The notes below the pieces were generated by a model. That model was not told the DNA's origin. It worked only from the letters and a program-made list of their open reading frames with translations, and made no database searches. DNA of 41,889 nt from contig JAFRPC010000006.1 in assembly GCA_017429325.1 (NCBI GenBank), positions 1-41,889 of the forward strand. Direction: 5' to 3'. Positions 1-6,835 of this stretch are shown here, in pieces. Every line of letters starts with the position of its first letter. The stretch's first letter is position 1. A program made the position numbers and the translations under genes. Origin of the DNA: Oscillospiraceae bacterium (GTDB taxonomy: Bacteria; Bacillota; Clostridia; Oscillospirales; Oscillospiraceae).

Positions 1-232
1 ATGTTTCTTGTTATCTCCCGCCTGGTAGGTATTCAGTTCTTATATAGGCACCTGACCTGTTCTTTCAGGGCGACAGACCCGCTCTTGGGCGTTCCCATGT
101 TTCTTGTTATCTCCCGCCTGGTAGGTATTCAGTTCTTATATAGGCACCTGACCTGTTCTTTCAGGGCGACAGACCCGCTCTTGGGCGTTCCCATGTTTCT
201 TGTTATCTCCCGCCTGGTAGGTATTCAGTTCT
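1..232. repeat. 96-bp tandem repeat, 2.4 copies at window edge
   Basis: Two identical full 96-bp units begin at 1 and 97. A third begins at 193 and stops matching after about 40 bases (near 231). Because 96 is a multiple of three, one plus-strand frame stays open through the copies (a 32-residue repeat), which explains the 94-codon ORF here. I see no ribosome binding site and do not recognise the peptide, so I do not call a gene. The array probably continues beyond the window. The sequence between 232 and 297 is unremarkable AT-rich DNA. Confidence 0.9.
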
Positions 233-297
233 ATAAAGGCATCAGGAAAATTGCAATTGCACCTGATTATGGTATCATCTTCTAATTCTCCAATGTT

Positions 298-675
298 CTA
301 TCCTCTTGCTTCCAAGCTCCGCAGAAGGGCTATTAGAAGCTTCTGCGTTTCATGAAGCAAAGCGTTAACTTGAAGCGCATCTTTCTGAGAGAAATATCCG
401 AGATCTTCGCAGAGGATTAATTGTGTTTCTAATTCATAACAAGAACCGCGTGCGACACGGAGAAACCGTATGTAATCCTGAAGAGAGTTTCTGCCATATC
501 CCTCCGCGATATTGGACGGAATAGAGATTGCAGAACGATGAATTTGAGAAGACATCGCGTACATTTCTTCTTTTGGCAGCGACTGCGTTAGACGATAAAC
601 TTCCCGAACAAGCTGTCTGCCCTTTTGCCATGCCACAAGGTCCTTGTAATCTATGATCTTTCCCATTTTATGCAC
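298..675 (-). CDS. Four-helix bundle protein (23S rRNA IVS-type / S23 family)
   Basis: The 125-residue product matches the small four-helix-bundle family first found in 23S rRNA intervening sequences. Its hallmarks are visible: a DLVAWQKGRQLV start, then RSAISIPSNIAEGYGR near residues 48-63, then a helix rich in E, L and Y. The family is widespread, often next to mobile DNA, and its biochemical function is not established. The diversity-generating-retroelement accessory protein Avd has the same fold, but no reverse transcriptase lies nearby. Start choice is open between the ATG at 675 and a second ATG three codons in (666). It is separated from the amidohydrolase by about 50 bp, follows the tandem repeat array, and has lower GC than the genes to its right, which fits an accessory gene. 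Confidence 0.85.
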   Translation of the reverse strand: MHKMGKIIDYKDLVAWQKGRQLVREVYRLTQSLPKEEMYAMSSQIHRSAISIPSNIAEGYGRNSLQDYIRFLRVARGSCYELETQLILCEDLGYFSQKDALQVNALLHETQKLLIALLRSLEARG

Positions 676-723
676 CTATAGAAAAAAGATTCATTGTATG
701 CTTTACAACTGCGCCGCGCTCTT

Positions 724-2067
724 CTATCCCTGTTGCCTGTTGCCCGTTGCCTGTTGCCTCTCATTATCCAGAAAGACCTTCGGCATGGCGTACTCCGCCA
801 GCTCACGGACCACGGCGTCCAGGTCGATGGTGGGCCATTTCCCGGCGGCGTAGAGGATCTTGCCGCGGACCATGGTCATGACCACATCATGCCCGGAGGC
901 GGCATAGCAGAGATGGGAGAGGACATCGTGGCAGGGCATGAGGTGGGGCGCTGTGAAATCCAGCAGGATCAGGTCCGCGTCCATGCCGAGCTTCAGCATC
1001 CCGCACTCCCGCTCCCGGCCCTGGGCGCGGGCGCCGCAGACCGTGGCCATCATCAGCGCCGCCTGGGGCGGCAGGGCGGTGGCGTCGGCATGGAGGGACT
1101 TCGCCAGCAGGGAGGCGGCCTTGATCTCCTCAAAGAGGTCCAGGTTGTTGTTGGAGGCAGCGCCGTCGGTGCCCAGCGCCACGTTCATCCCGGCCTTGAC
1201 CATGGCGAGCACGTCCGCCCGGCCGGAGGCCAGCTTCAGATTCGACACGGGGCAGTGGACCGCTGTTACCTTCCGACGGGCCAGCAGGGCCATATCCTCG
1301 GGCTCCAGCCAGACGCAGTGGGCGGCGGCGGTCCTGGTCTCGAAGACGTGGTGGCAGTCCAGGAGCTGAGCAGGCGTCAGCCCGTACTTCTCCTTGCATT
1401 CCTCGTGCTCCTTTTGGGTCTCGGAGAGGTGGATCTGCATCCCCAGGCCTTCGTTGCAGGCATACTCCCCCAGGGCCTCCCAGAGATGGTAGTTGGAGCT
1501 GTACTCGGCGTGGACCGAGGCCTCGGCCCGGATGCGTCCGCCGTCATAGCCGTCCCACTTCTCCCGCAGCTCCCGGAGCTCCACGCAGGCGGGGTAGGTC
1601 TCGAAGTCGAAGTCCTCGGACCAGAGGGTGATGCCCCGGCTGATATTGGCCTTGATGCCGCTCTCGGCCACGGCCTCGGCAATGGCGCCGGTGTGGTCGT
1701 ACATCTCCGAGACCGAGGTGGTGCCGAAGCGCAGGCATTCGGCCAGGGCGAGCAGGGTCGCGGCCTTCACGGCCCGGTCGTCCAGCCTGGCCTCCCGGGG
1801 AAAGATGTCCTCGAAGAGCCAGGTGTGCAGGTCGTGGCCGTCCCCGTAGCCCCGAAGCAGGCTCATGGGCAGGTGGGTGTGGCAGTTGATGAGACCCGGC
1901 ATCAGGACCATGCCCTCGCCGTTGATGATTTGTTGGGGCTTATCCTTCGGGGCCGTCTTCCCGATGTAGGAGATCTTTCCGTCGGTGACGCCCAAAAAGG
2001 CGGCATACCAGACGTGCATCGCCTCGTCCATGGTGACGAGGGTGACGTTTGAGAATAAGGTGTCCAT
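724..2067 (-). CDS. Amidohydrolase, MtaD / S-adenosylhomocysteine deaminase family
   Basis: The 447-residue protein belongs to the metal-dependent amidohydrolases of the methylthioadenosine / S-adenosylhomocysteine deaminase and TrzA/AtzB group, which remove amino groups from purine nucleoside derivatives. The metal-binding pair is in INCHTHLPM (H63, H65). Further ligand motifs are QIHLSET, VHCPVSNLKL and LGTDGAASNN. A GAGGT ribosome binding site overlaps the stop codon of the kinase gene just upstream (4-bp gap), so the two are probably translated together. The last dozen residues, rich in Q, N, R and T, and the stop codon are supplied by a TTGCCTG heptamer array (729-759), so the natural C-terminus has been replaced or extended by repeat DNA. 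The exact substrate cannot be read from sequence. Confidence 0.85.
   Translation of the reverse strand: MDTLFSNVTLVTMDEAMHVWYAAFLGVTDGKISYIGKTAPKDKPQQIINGEGMVLMPGLINCHTHLPMSLLRGYGDGHDLHTWLFEDIFPREARLDDRAVKAATLLALAECLRFGTTSVSEMYDHTGAIAEAVAESGIKANISRGITLWSEDFDFETYPACVELRELREKWDGYDGGRIRAEASVHAEYSSNYHLWEALGEYACNEGLGMQIHLSETQKEHEECKEKYGLTPAQLLDCHHVFETRTAAAHCVWLEPEDMALLARRKVTAVHCPVSNLKLASGRADVLAMVKAGMNVALGTDGAASNNNLDLFEEIKAASLLAKSLHADATALPPQAALMMATVCGARAQGRERECGMLKLGMDADLILLDFTAPHLMPCHDVLSHLCYAASGHDVVMTMVRGKILYAAGKWPTIDLDAVVRELAEYAMPKVFLDNERQQATGNRQQG
729..759. repeat. TTGCCTG heptamer array inside amidohydrolase 3' end
   Basis: About four units of the 7-bp sequence TTGCCTG, one with a substitution (TTGCCCG). 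The array is read as coding sequence at the end of the amidohydrolase and supplies its stop codon. The same heptamer occurs at 26616-26647 and 31245-31275. Confidence 0.85.
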
Positions 2068-2071
2068 TTCG

Positions 2072-2992
2072 TTACCTCGGCAAAAATTCCTCTTTCAGCA
2101 GGGAGGTTTCCGGCAGGGTGGCGGGGTCCAGGGGGTCGAAGGATTCGAGGCCCTCTAAGATCAGGTCCACTAACTTGGGCTGGGGATGCTCCTCCAGCTC
2201 AATGAGCATGGGCTCCGCGATGGGGCGGAAGGCGGCGACCTCGTAGCCCAGGGAAGAGTCAATGGCATAGTGGGCGCTGCTCTTGAAGGGGGTGATGTAC
2301 TTCTTCTCGCCTAAGCGGACGTTGCGCCACATGCCCAGGGTCTCCTCGGCAGTGGAGGCGCGGAAGTGGAAGTCCCGGACGATGCGCCGCAGGACCCGCA
2401 TCCACACCCGGTCAAAGACCTCCACGTCATTGTCGTAGACCGAGGAGGCGGTGGAGACGAAGAGGCGGGTCGCCTCGGGGTTCTTGTCGGTGAGCATGGG
2501 GTTCAGGCCGTGGATGCCCTCAAAGATCACGACCTCGTGGTCATGGAGCCGCAGGGCCTTGTACTTCTCCGGCACCTGGGCCTGGAGCTGAAAATCAAAG
2601 TGGGGGACCAGGATCTCCTCGCCCTTGTCCAGGGCTTCCAGATGGCGGCCCAGCAGAGCGGTGTCCAGGCCCTCCGGGGCCTCCAGGTCCAGCTCGCCGT
2701 CCCGGGTCCGGGGGAAGTCCGGCTCCGCCTTGGAGCGATAGTAGTCGTCAAGGGAGATCATGTGGGCGTAGACGCCCCGGTCTGCCAGGGCCTTCCGGAT
2801 ACGGGAGGCCGTGGTGGTCTTGCCGGAGGAGGAGGGTCCCGCCAGCAGGGCGACCCGGCTCCGGTTCATGCGGCTCACCACCAGGTCGGCAGCCTTGCCG
2901 ATTCGGTTGTTGTAGAGGGCGTCGCAGCGGGCCACATAGCCCTTGGGGTCTGTGCGCAGCGCAGTGTTGATGTCGATTAGTTCAATCCGCAT
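2072..2992 (-). CDS. Uridine kinase-like P-loop nucleoside kinase
   Basis: The 306-residue protein has a clear Walker A motif, GPSSSGKTT, at residues 52-60, followed by SLDDYYR and, further on, VIFEGIHGLNP, the signature order of the uridine kinase / phosphoribulokinase family. These cytoplasmic enzymes phosphorylate nucleosides such as uridine for salvage. It is longer than classical Udk (about 210 residues) and resembles the clostridial nucleoside kinases that often carry an N-terminal TGS-type domain; here the N-terminal part is only about 45 residues, so that domain is absent or much reduced. An AGGAG site lies upstream of the ATG. The start overlaps the last 11 bases of hemZ, so translation is probably coupled. 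Substrate is inferred from the family only. Confidence 0.85.
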   Translation of the reverse strand: MRIELIDINTALRTDPKGYVARCDALYNNRIGKAADLVVSRMNRSRVALLAGPSSSGKTTTASRIRKALADRGVYAHMISLDDYYRSKAEPDFPRTRDGELDLEAPEGLDTALLGRHLEALDKGEEILVPHFDFQLQAQVPEKYKALRLHDHEVVIFEGIHGLNPMLTDKNPEATRLFVSTASSVYDNDVEVFDRVWMRVLRRIVRDFHFRASTAEETLGMWRNVRLGEKKYITPFKSSAHYAIDSSLGYEVAAFRPIAEPMLIELEEHPQPKLVDLILEGLESFDPLDPATLPETSLLKEEFLPR

Positions 2993-4505
2993 GGAAGTTG
3001 GCTCCTTCTCTTTCTGTTATTTTGCTTGGGTCCCGACAGAGGCCCGCTTCGGTGTCCCGCCGGATCTGCTCCAGCAGGGCGGCCTTTTCCGCCAGGACCT
3101 CTTCGATTCGTTCCACATACTGATTGGGGTATTTGGGGTTGCACTGGCGTTCCAGCCGATGCTCGGGGAGATTGCGCTTGCTGACGGCGCCGCCCCCCAG
3201 GGCCAGGATGGAGCTCAGCTCCTCCATCATGTAGATGTTGTAGAACCCCAGGTCCCCGTCCCGGCACCAGCCCACATTTTCCAGGCTGCCGGACATGTAC
3301 TTCTGCCGGTAGAGGTAGTAGGGGGCGTAGCCTCCGGCGCTCAGCACCGCGTTGGCGTGGTCCACCATCGCCTCCACCGCTTCCTGGGGCGGCAGCTCGG
3401 CCCGCCGGGAGAAGAGCTCCGCGCCCTTTTTCAGGGCCAGGGTGTGGACCGTCACATTGGAGGGACCCAGGTCCATCACCCGCTTCAGAGAATCGGCAAA
3501 GCTCTCCGGGTCGTCCCCGGGCAGGCCCGCGATGAGGTCCATGTTGATGCTCGTGAAGCCGGCCTCCACGGCCTGGGCATAGGCCCGCTCCACGTCGGCG
3601 GCGGTGTGGGGCCGTCCTACCGCCCGCAGCACCGCGTCGTTCATGGTCTGGGGGTTGATGCTCATGCGGTCCGCCCCCAGCTCCCGGATCACCTTCAGCT
3701 TTTCCAGGTCCAGGGTGTCGGGCCGCCCGCCCTCCACCGTATATTCTATCCGCCTGTCAGCGGGAAAATACCGGGCAATTGCCTCCATCAGCAGCCGAAG
3801 CTGCGCCGCGCTGAGGGTGGTCGGAGTGCCGCCGCCGATGTAGAGGGTCCGGGGGCTCAGCCCCGCGGCCCGCAGCCCCGTCCCCACGATCTCGATCTCC
3901 CGGAGCAGGCAGTCCAGATAGGGCGTCAGCAGCTTCCCGGCGCTGCCCTCGGTCTGACTGACAAAGGAGCAGTAGGAGCAGCGGGTGGGGCAGAAGGGGA
4001 TGCCGATATAGACAGAGATGTCCGTCGGCGCCAGCTTTTTTGCCGCCTCCACAGAGGCCAGGCTCGCCGCGACGCAGAGCCGCCGCCGGGCCGGGGTGAC
4101 GAAGAAGCTCTGCTCCAGCAGCCGGTCCGCCGAGGCGGGCGTGCCGCCCTCCAGCAGGTGCCGGGTGGTGAGCTTGGTGGGCCGGACCCCGGACAGGGCT
4201 CCCCAGGGGGGCAGCGCCGGGAGCAGGGAGAGGGCCGCCAGATAGTAGGCCCGCTGCAAAATGCGGCGGCGCAGGGCGTAGCTCTCCCGCTCTAAGGCCA
4301 GCCGCTGGACGCCCCGGCCTGTCACACCGTTCCGGGTGATCTTCGCCGTGGCGGTCAGGTATTTTCGGCCCCGGCTGAGCCGGGAGACTGCGCCGTCCCC
4401 CCGGAAGGGGGTCTCGCAGTACTCCATGGGCTCCTCCGGAAAGAGGCAGAGCTGGAGCTGCTCCAATGCGTAGCGGTCCGTATGGCCGGATAGGTATAGC
4501 TTCAT
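2982..4505 (-). CDS. hemZ: Oxygen-independent coproporphyrinogen III dehydrogenase HemZ (radical SAM)
   Basis: A radical SAM protein of 507 residues. The cluster-binding motif CxxxCxxC is seen as C172, C176 and C179 in PFCPTRCSYCSF, followed by YIGGGTPTTL. Its length and N-terminal part fit HemZ rather than the shorter HemN/HemW proteins. The family decarboxylates coproporphyrinogen III to protoporphyrinogen in anaerobic haem synthesis, but many such homologues are HemW-like haem chaperones, and no other haem gene lies here. The frame stays open upstream to 4589, but those 28 codons are mostly a GTAGGG-palindrome repeat (about 4530-4560). The ATG at 4505, with GAAGGG just upstream and the usual MKLYL start, is preferred. 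It leads the hemZ / kinase / amidohydrolase set. Confidence 0.88.
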   Translation of the reverse strand: MKLYLSGHTDRYALEQLQLCLFPEEPMEYCETPFRGDGAVSRLSRGRKYLTATAKITRNGVTGRGVQRLALERESYALRRRILQRAYYLAALSLLPALPPWGALSGVRPTKLTTRHLLEGGTPASADRLLEQSFFVTPARRRLCVAASLASVEAAKKLAPTDISVYIGIPFCPTRCSYCSFVSQTEGSAGKLLTPYLDCLLREIEIVGTGLRAAGLSPRTLYIGGGTPTTLSAAQLRLLMEAIARYFPADRRIEYTVEGGRPDTLDLEKLKVIRELGADRMSINPQTMNDAVLRAVGRPHTAADVERAYAQAVEAGFTSINMDLIAGLPGDDPESFADSLKRVMDLGPSNVTVHTLALKKGAELFSRRAELPPQEAVEAMVDHANAVLSAGGYAPYYLYRQKYMSGSLENVGWCRDGDLGFYNIYMMEELSSILALGGGAVSKRNLPEHRLERQCNPKYPNQYVERIEEVLAEKAALLEQIRRDTEAGLCRDPSKITEREGANFHAD

Positions 4506-4529
4506 AGTATCCCTTCGATTCTTCGCCTG

Positions 4530-4562
4530 TGGCGGAGCGGACGGCAGCGTGCCGTCCCTACA
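4530..4562. repeat. GTAGGG-palindrome element upstream of hemZ
   Basis: The minus strand reads GTAGGGACGGCACGCTGCCGTC, a GTAGGG followed by a short hairpin. It belongs to the same style of element as those at 27071-27162, 37622-37705 and in the MITE-like repeats. It lies in the hemZ leader and creates a false N-terminal extension of the reading frame. Confidence 0.6.
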
Positions 4563-4625
4563 GAGCTTTTCCGATTTTTCGTTTTGCAATTTGCGTTTTC
4601 ATTGTATAGGAAGCCCTCCGCCAGG

Positions 4626-5234
4626 TCAGCTACGGACGCAGCGGAGGGTCAGGCGGGCCTGACCGCCATAGGTGCAGGTAAAAAAGGTGAGGTCGTAGCC
4701 GGAGTCGTTCATCTCCGTAACCATGTCTGGCTCTAAAACCTCCAAGTCCGCCACTTCATAGGTCCAGATCAGCCCGTCCATATCGGTAAAGAGTACCTCG
4801 TCGCCTGTCTTCAGCTTCCCCAGACGCCGGTAGAGGCTGTTGTAGTTGTGGGCGCAGAGTACCAAATTCCCCGCAAAGGTCGAACCGTGGAAGCGGCAGG
4901 CGCTGACGGCCAGCTTCTCCAGAGACCAATCGGCCAGGATCGGCGCGTCGTAAGAAATGGAGGGGATGGAAAAGACGCCGATATAATCCCAGCCATCGAT
5001 GGTGCAGACGGTCATCTCCCTGGGACCGGTCCGCGGGTCGTCCTCCAATGGCAGGGTCTCCGCCGCGCCGTGCTGTGCCCGCTCTTGGATCTCTTCAGAG
5101 AGTTTTGGCAGAATGCGTGCAGAAAAGGAGGCCTCCCGTTCCGACTCCTGTTGGTTGTACAGGAGCAGACCGGCGGCCCCCAAAATCATCAGGATGCCAA
5201 GTCCGATAAGAATACCGCTTAGGATCCGTCTCAT
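4626..5234 (-). CDS. Sortase, second enzyme of the pilus island (class B/D-like)
   Basis: The 202-residue protein has an N-terminal membrane segment (about residues 4-25) and the sortase catalytic triad: H129 in LCAHNY, C187 in TFFTCTYGG and R194 in ARLTLRC. Sortases cleave LPxTG-type signals and join the protein to the cell wall or to another pilin. It differs from the class C enzyme at 5906-6754 by being shorter and lacking a C-terminal membrane segment. It may be the one that attaches the finished pilus to peptidoglycan; that role is inferred from context. Its ATG overlaps the stop of the LPPTG pilin gene by four bases (ATGA), so translation is coupled. It is the last gene of the pilus operon; a 120-bp gap then separates it from hemZ. 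Confidence 0.88.
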   Translation of the reverse strand: MRRILSGILIGLGILMILGAAGLLLYNQQESEREASFSARILPKLSEEIQERAQHGAAETLPLEDDPRTGPREMTVCTIDGWDYIGVFSIPSISYDAPILADWSLEKLAVSACRFHGSTFAGNLVLCAHNYNSLYRRLGKLKTGDEVLFTDMDGLIWTYEVADLEVLEPDMVTEMNDSGYDLTFFTCTYGGQARLTLRCVRS

Positions 5235-5881
5235 GTCTTTTTATCTTTCCGCAGACAGATTCCAAGCAGGATCAGGAAGCTGCCCACGAGAACCAGCACA
5301 GGGATCGGCCAATTGGTCTGTCCGGTGGGCGGAAGCTCTTCATAGGGTTCCGTGGTGGTCTCCGTGGGCTCTGTCGTCAGCGGACTGAGCTTCGGCGCCG
5401 CCTCGACCTCGTAGACCCAGGTATCATCCATCCGGCAGGGCACACAAATCAGCGCAGGCTTGATGTAGCTGAAGCCTGCAAAGGGAACGGACTGACTCAC
5501 CAGATAGACCCCTGGCTCCAGCTTCTCTGCCGTCGCTTTGCCGTCTTTGCCAACGGGAATCGTAAAGCTGCTCAGGTTCGTTACCAGAGCATAGAGATAG
5601 AGCTGATTGGCCGCTTTCTCGGAACCAATGTCATCCAGAGAAACCCCGGCAGAAGCATAGTTTTCGCACCAGCACCAGGTACCAAGCGCGTCATCCCAAT
5701 AGGCCACCTTCCGAAGCTCCAGATTGCCACCCTTGACAGGCTTCTCAGCGCCTGAGAAATCAAAGGAGATTGACCCGGCCTGTGTGGCATCCGGAACCGA
5801 TGCGGCAGCAAAAACCGCAGTTGCTGCCAGACACATTATAGAAATGCAGCACAGCAGGCAGCACAACGTTTTTCGCAGCAT
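5231..5881 (-). CDS. Small LPPTG-anchored pilin (probable minor/basal subunit)
   Basis: The 216-residue protein has a signal peptide (about residues 1-27, ending near VFAAAS), one compact extracellular domain, a short Thr/Glu/Pro linker (TTEPTETTTEPYEE) and a sorting signal: LPPTG at 183-187, a hydrophobic stretch and the basic tail RKDKKT. The size and its place between two sortase genes fit a minor or basal pilin that ends up linked to the cell wall. An eight-residue segment contains a CWC pair and there are further cysteines, unusual for Gram-positive pilins. A GGAGG site lies 7 bases upstream of the ATG. It overlaps the following sortase by four bases. The pilin role is inferred from context; the anchoring signal is directly visible. 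Confidence 0.85.
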   Translation of the reverse strand: MLRKTLCCLLCCISIMCLAATAVFAAASVPDATQAGSISFDFSGAEKPVKGGNLELRKVAYWDDALGTWCWCENYASAGVSLDDIGSEKAANQLYLYALVTNLSSFTIPVGKDGKATAEKLEPGVYLVSQSVPFAGFSYIKPALICVPCRMDDTWVYEVEAAPKLSPLTTEPTETTTEPYEELPPTGQTNWPIPVLVLVGSFLILLGICLRKDKKT

Positions 5882-5905
5882 AGCGAATTCCTCCGGTTTT
5901 TTCTG

Positions 5906-6754
5906 TCAGTCCGGGAAATGGCTTCCCGTGTGTTTGATGCTTATCTTCTTCTTCGTGGGCCGCACCATGACCAGAATGAAAATCAACAACAGGACTGGTG
6001 CAGCTAAAAATGGGATCACGATCATCGGGTCGATCTGCAGGGCGTCGGCAGAGAAATGCATGATATTCTCTTGCTTGGTCTCGATCCGGTGTCCACGTAC
6101 CAGCAGGCGATGGGTATTGATGCCGTAGGGCGTACATGTCACCAGGGTACAGAGGTCTTCGCCTTCCACGACAGCAAGCTCGTCCGTCTTTTCCGGCAGG
6201 ACCTTGCGGATCTGGTCCACCTCGTAGGTCAGGGTCTCGTCCATGATTTGGATGAAGAAAATATCCCCGATCTCCATCTCGTCCAGGTCTGTCAGCAACC
6301 GGGCGCTGGGCAGGCCGGTATGTCCGGTCAGTACTGAATGGGTGCTCTCTCCGCCCACCGGCAGGGATGTGCCGGGCAGATGCCCGATGGCAAATTCCAA
6401 AACCGTCTCTTCTGTGCTGTGGTAAATGGGAAGAGATACGCCGATTTTCGGAACCTCCAAATAACCCATAACGCCGGTTCCGCTGACGTCCAAGGTATTT
6501 TCATATTCCTCCTGCTCTGATTCAGATAATACAAAATGCAGCGGGTATTTCCGAAGTTCCTGATTATAGTTGTTTGCTTCCTCAAAAAAGGCAGTTTTTC
6601 GACTGTCTTGGAGCTCGGAAACACTCTGCATATAATCCGCAACGAGCCTGGATTGTCGAAGGGAATTCCAGTAGTCGCTGACGGCAGGGTACAGAAGCAA
6701 GGACAGTCCTGCAAGAAAAATGAAAACCAATAGACATGTTTGCCATTTTTTCAT
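5906..6754 (-). CDS. Class C (pilin-polymerising) sortase
   Basis: The 282-residue protein is a typical class C sortase: an N-terminal membrane segment (about residues 6-24), the catalytic histidine H145 in LTGHTGLPSARL, the catalytic C207 in LVTCTPYGINTHRLLVRG with R216, and a second membrane segment at the C-terminus (about 244-264) with a basic tail. Class C sortases join pilin subunits through isopeptide bonds into a covalent shaft, here presumably the 6836-8668 product. I do not see the usual DP(W/F) lid motif near residues 40-80, so the active site may be gated differently. The frame is open to 6796, but an AGGAG site seven bases before the ATG at 6754 decides the start. It follows the major pilin gene after a strong hairpin. 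Confidence 0.93.
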   Translation of the reverse strand: MKKWQTCLLVFIFLAGLSLLLYPAVSDYWNSLRQSRLVADYMQSVSELQDSRKTAFFEEANNYNQELRKYPLHFVLSESEQEEYENTLDVSGTGVMGYLEVPKIGVSLPIYHSTEETVLEFAIGHLPGTSLPVGGESTHSVLTGHTGLPSARLLTDLDEMEIGDIFFIQIMDETLTYEVDQIRKVLPEKTDELAVVEGEDLCTLVTCTPYGINTHRLLVRGHRIETKQENIMHFSADALQIDPMIVIPFLAAPVLLLIFILVMVRPTKKKISIKHTGSHFPD

Positions 6755-6771
6755 GCAGGATTCTCCTTGCC

Positions 6772-6802
6772 GCCGCGATGCGGGCAAAGCCCGCACCGCG
6801 GC
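6772..6802. other. Hairpin between major pilin and class C sortase genes
   Basis: A 14-bp inverted repeat (6772-6785 with 6789-6802, one mismatch, three-base loop) rich in G and C sits between the pilin stop and the sortase ribosome binding site. There is no T run, so it is not a classic terminator. It could stabilise the upstream pilin mRNA or reduce read-through, which would make pilin more abundant than sortase. Confidence 0.7.
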
Positions 6803-6835
6803 AGAGTTTAGTTTTGCGTTTATGTACGCAGGGTC

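Noticed and set aside
1-232. CRISPR array
   Set aside because: The whole 96-bp unit is identical between copies, so there are no variable spacers, and no cas genes are present.
1-285. A 94-codon ORF across the tandem repeats
   Set aside because: It is open only because the 96-bp unit is a multiple of three; no ribosome binding site and no known domain.
298-675. Avd of a diversity-generating retroelement
   Set aside because: The fold is similar but no reverse transcriptase or template/variable repeat pair is seen in the window.
4506-4589. N-terminal extension of HemZ
   Set aside because: Made of a GTAGGG-palindrome element; the inner ATG starts the conserved protein.
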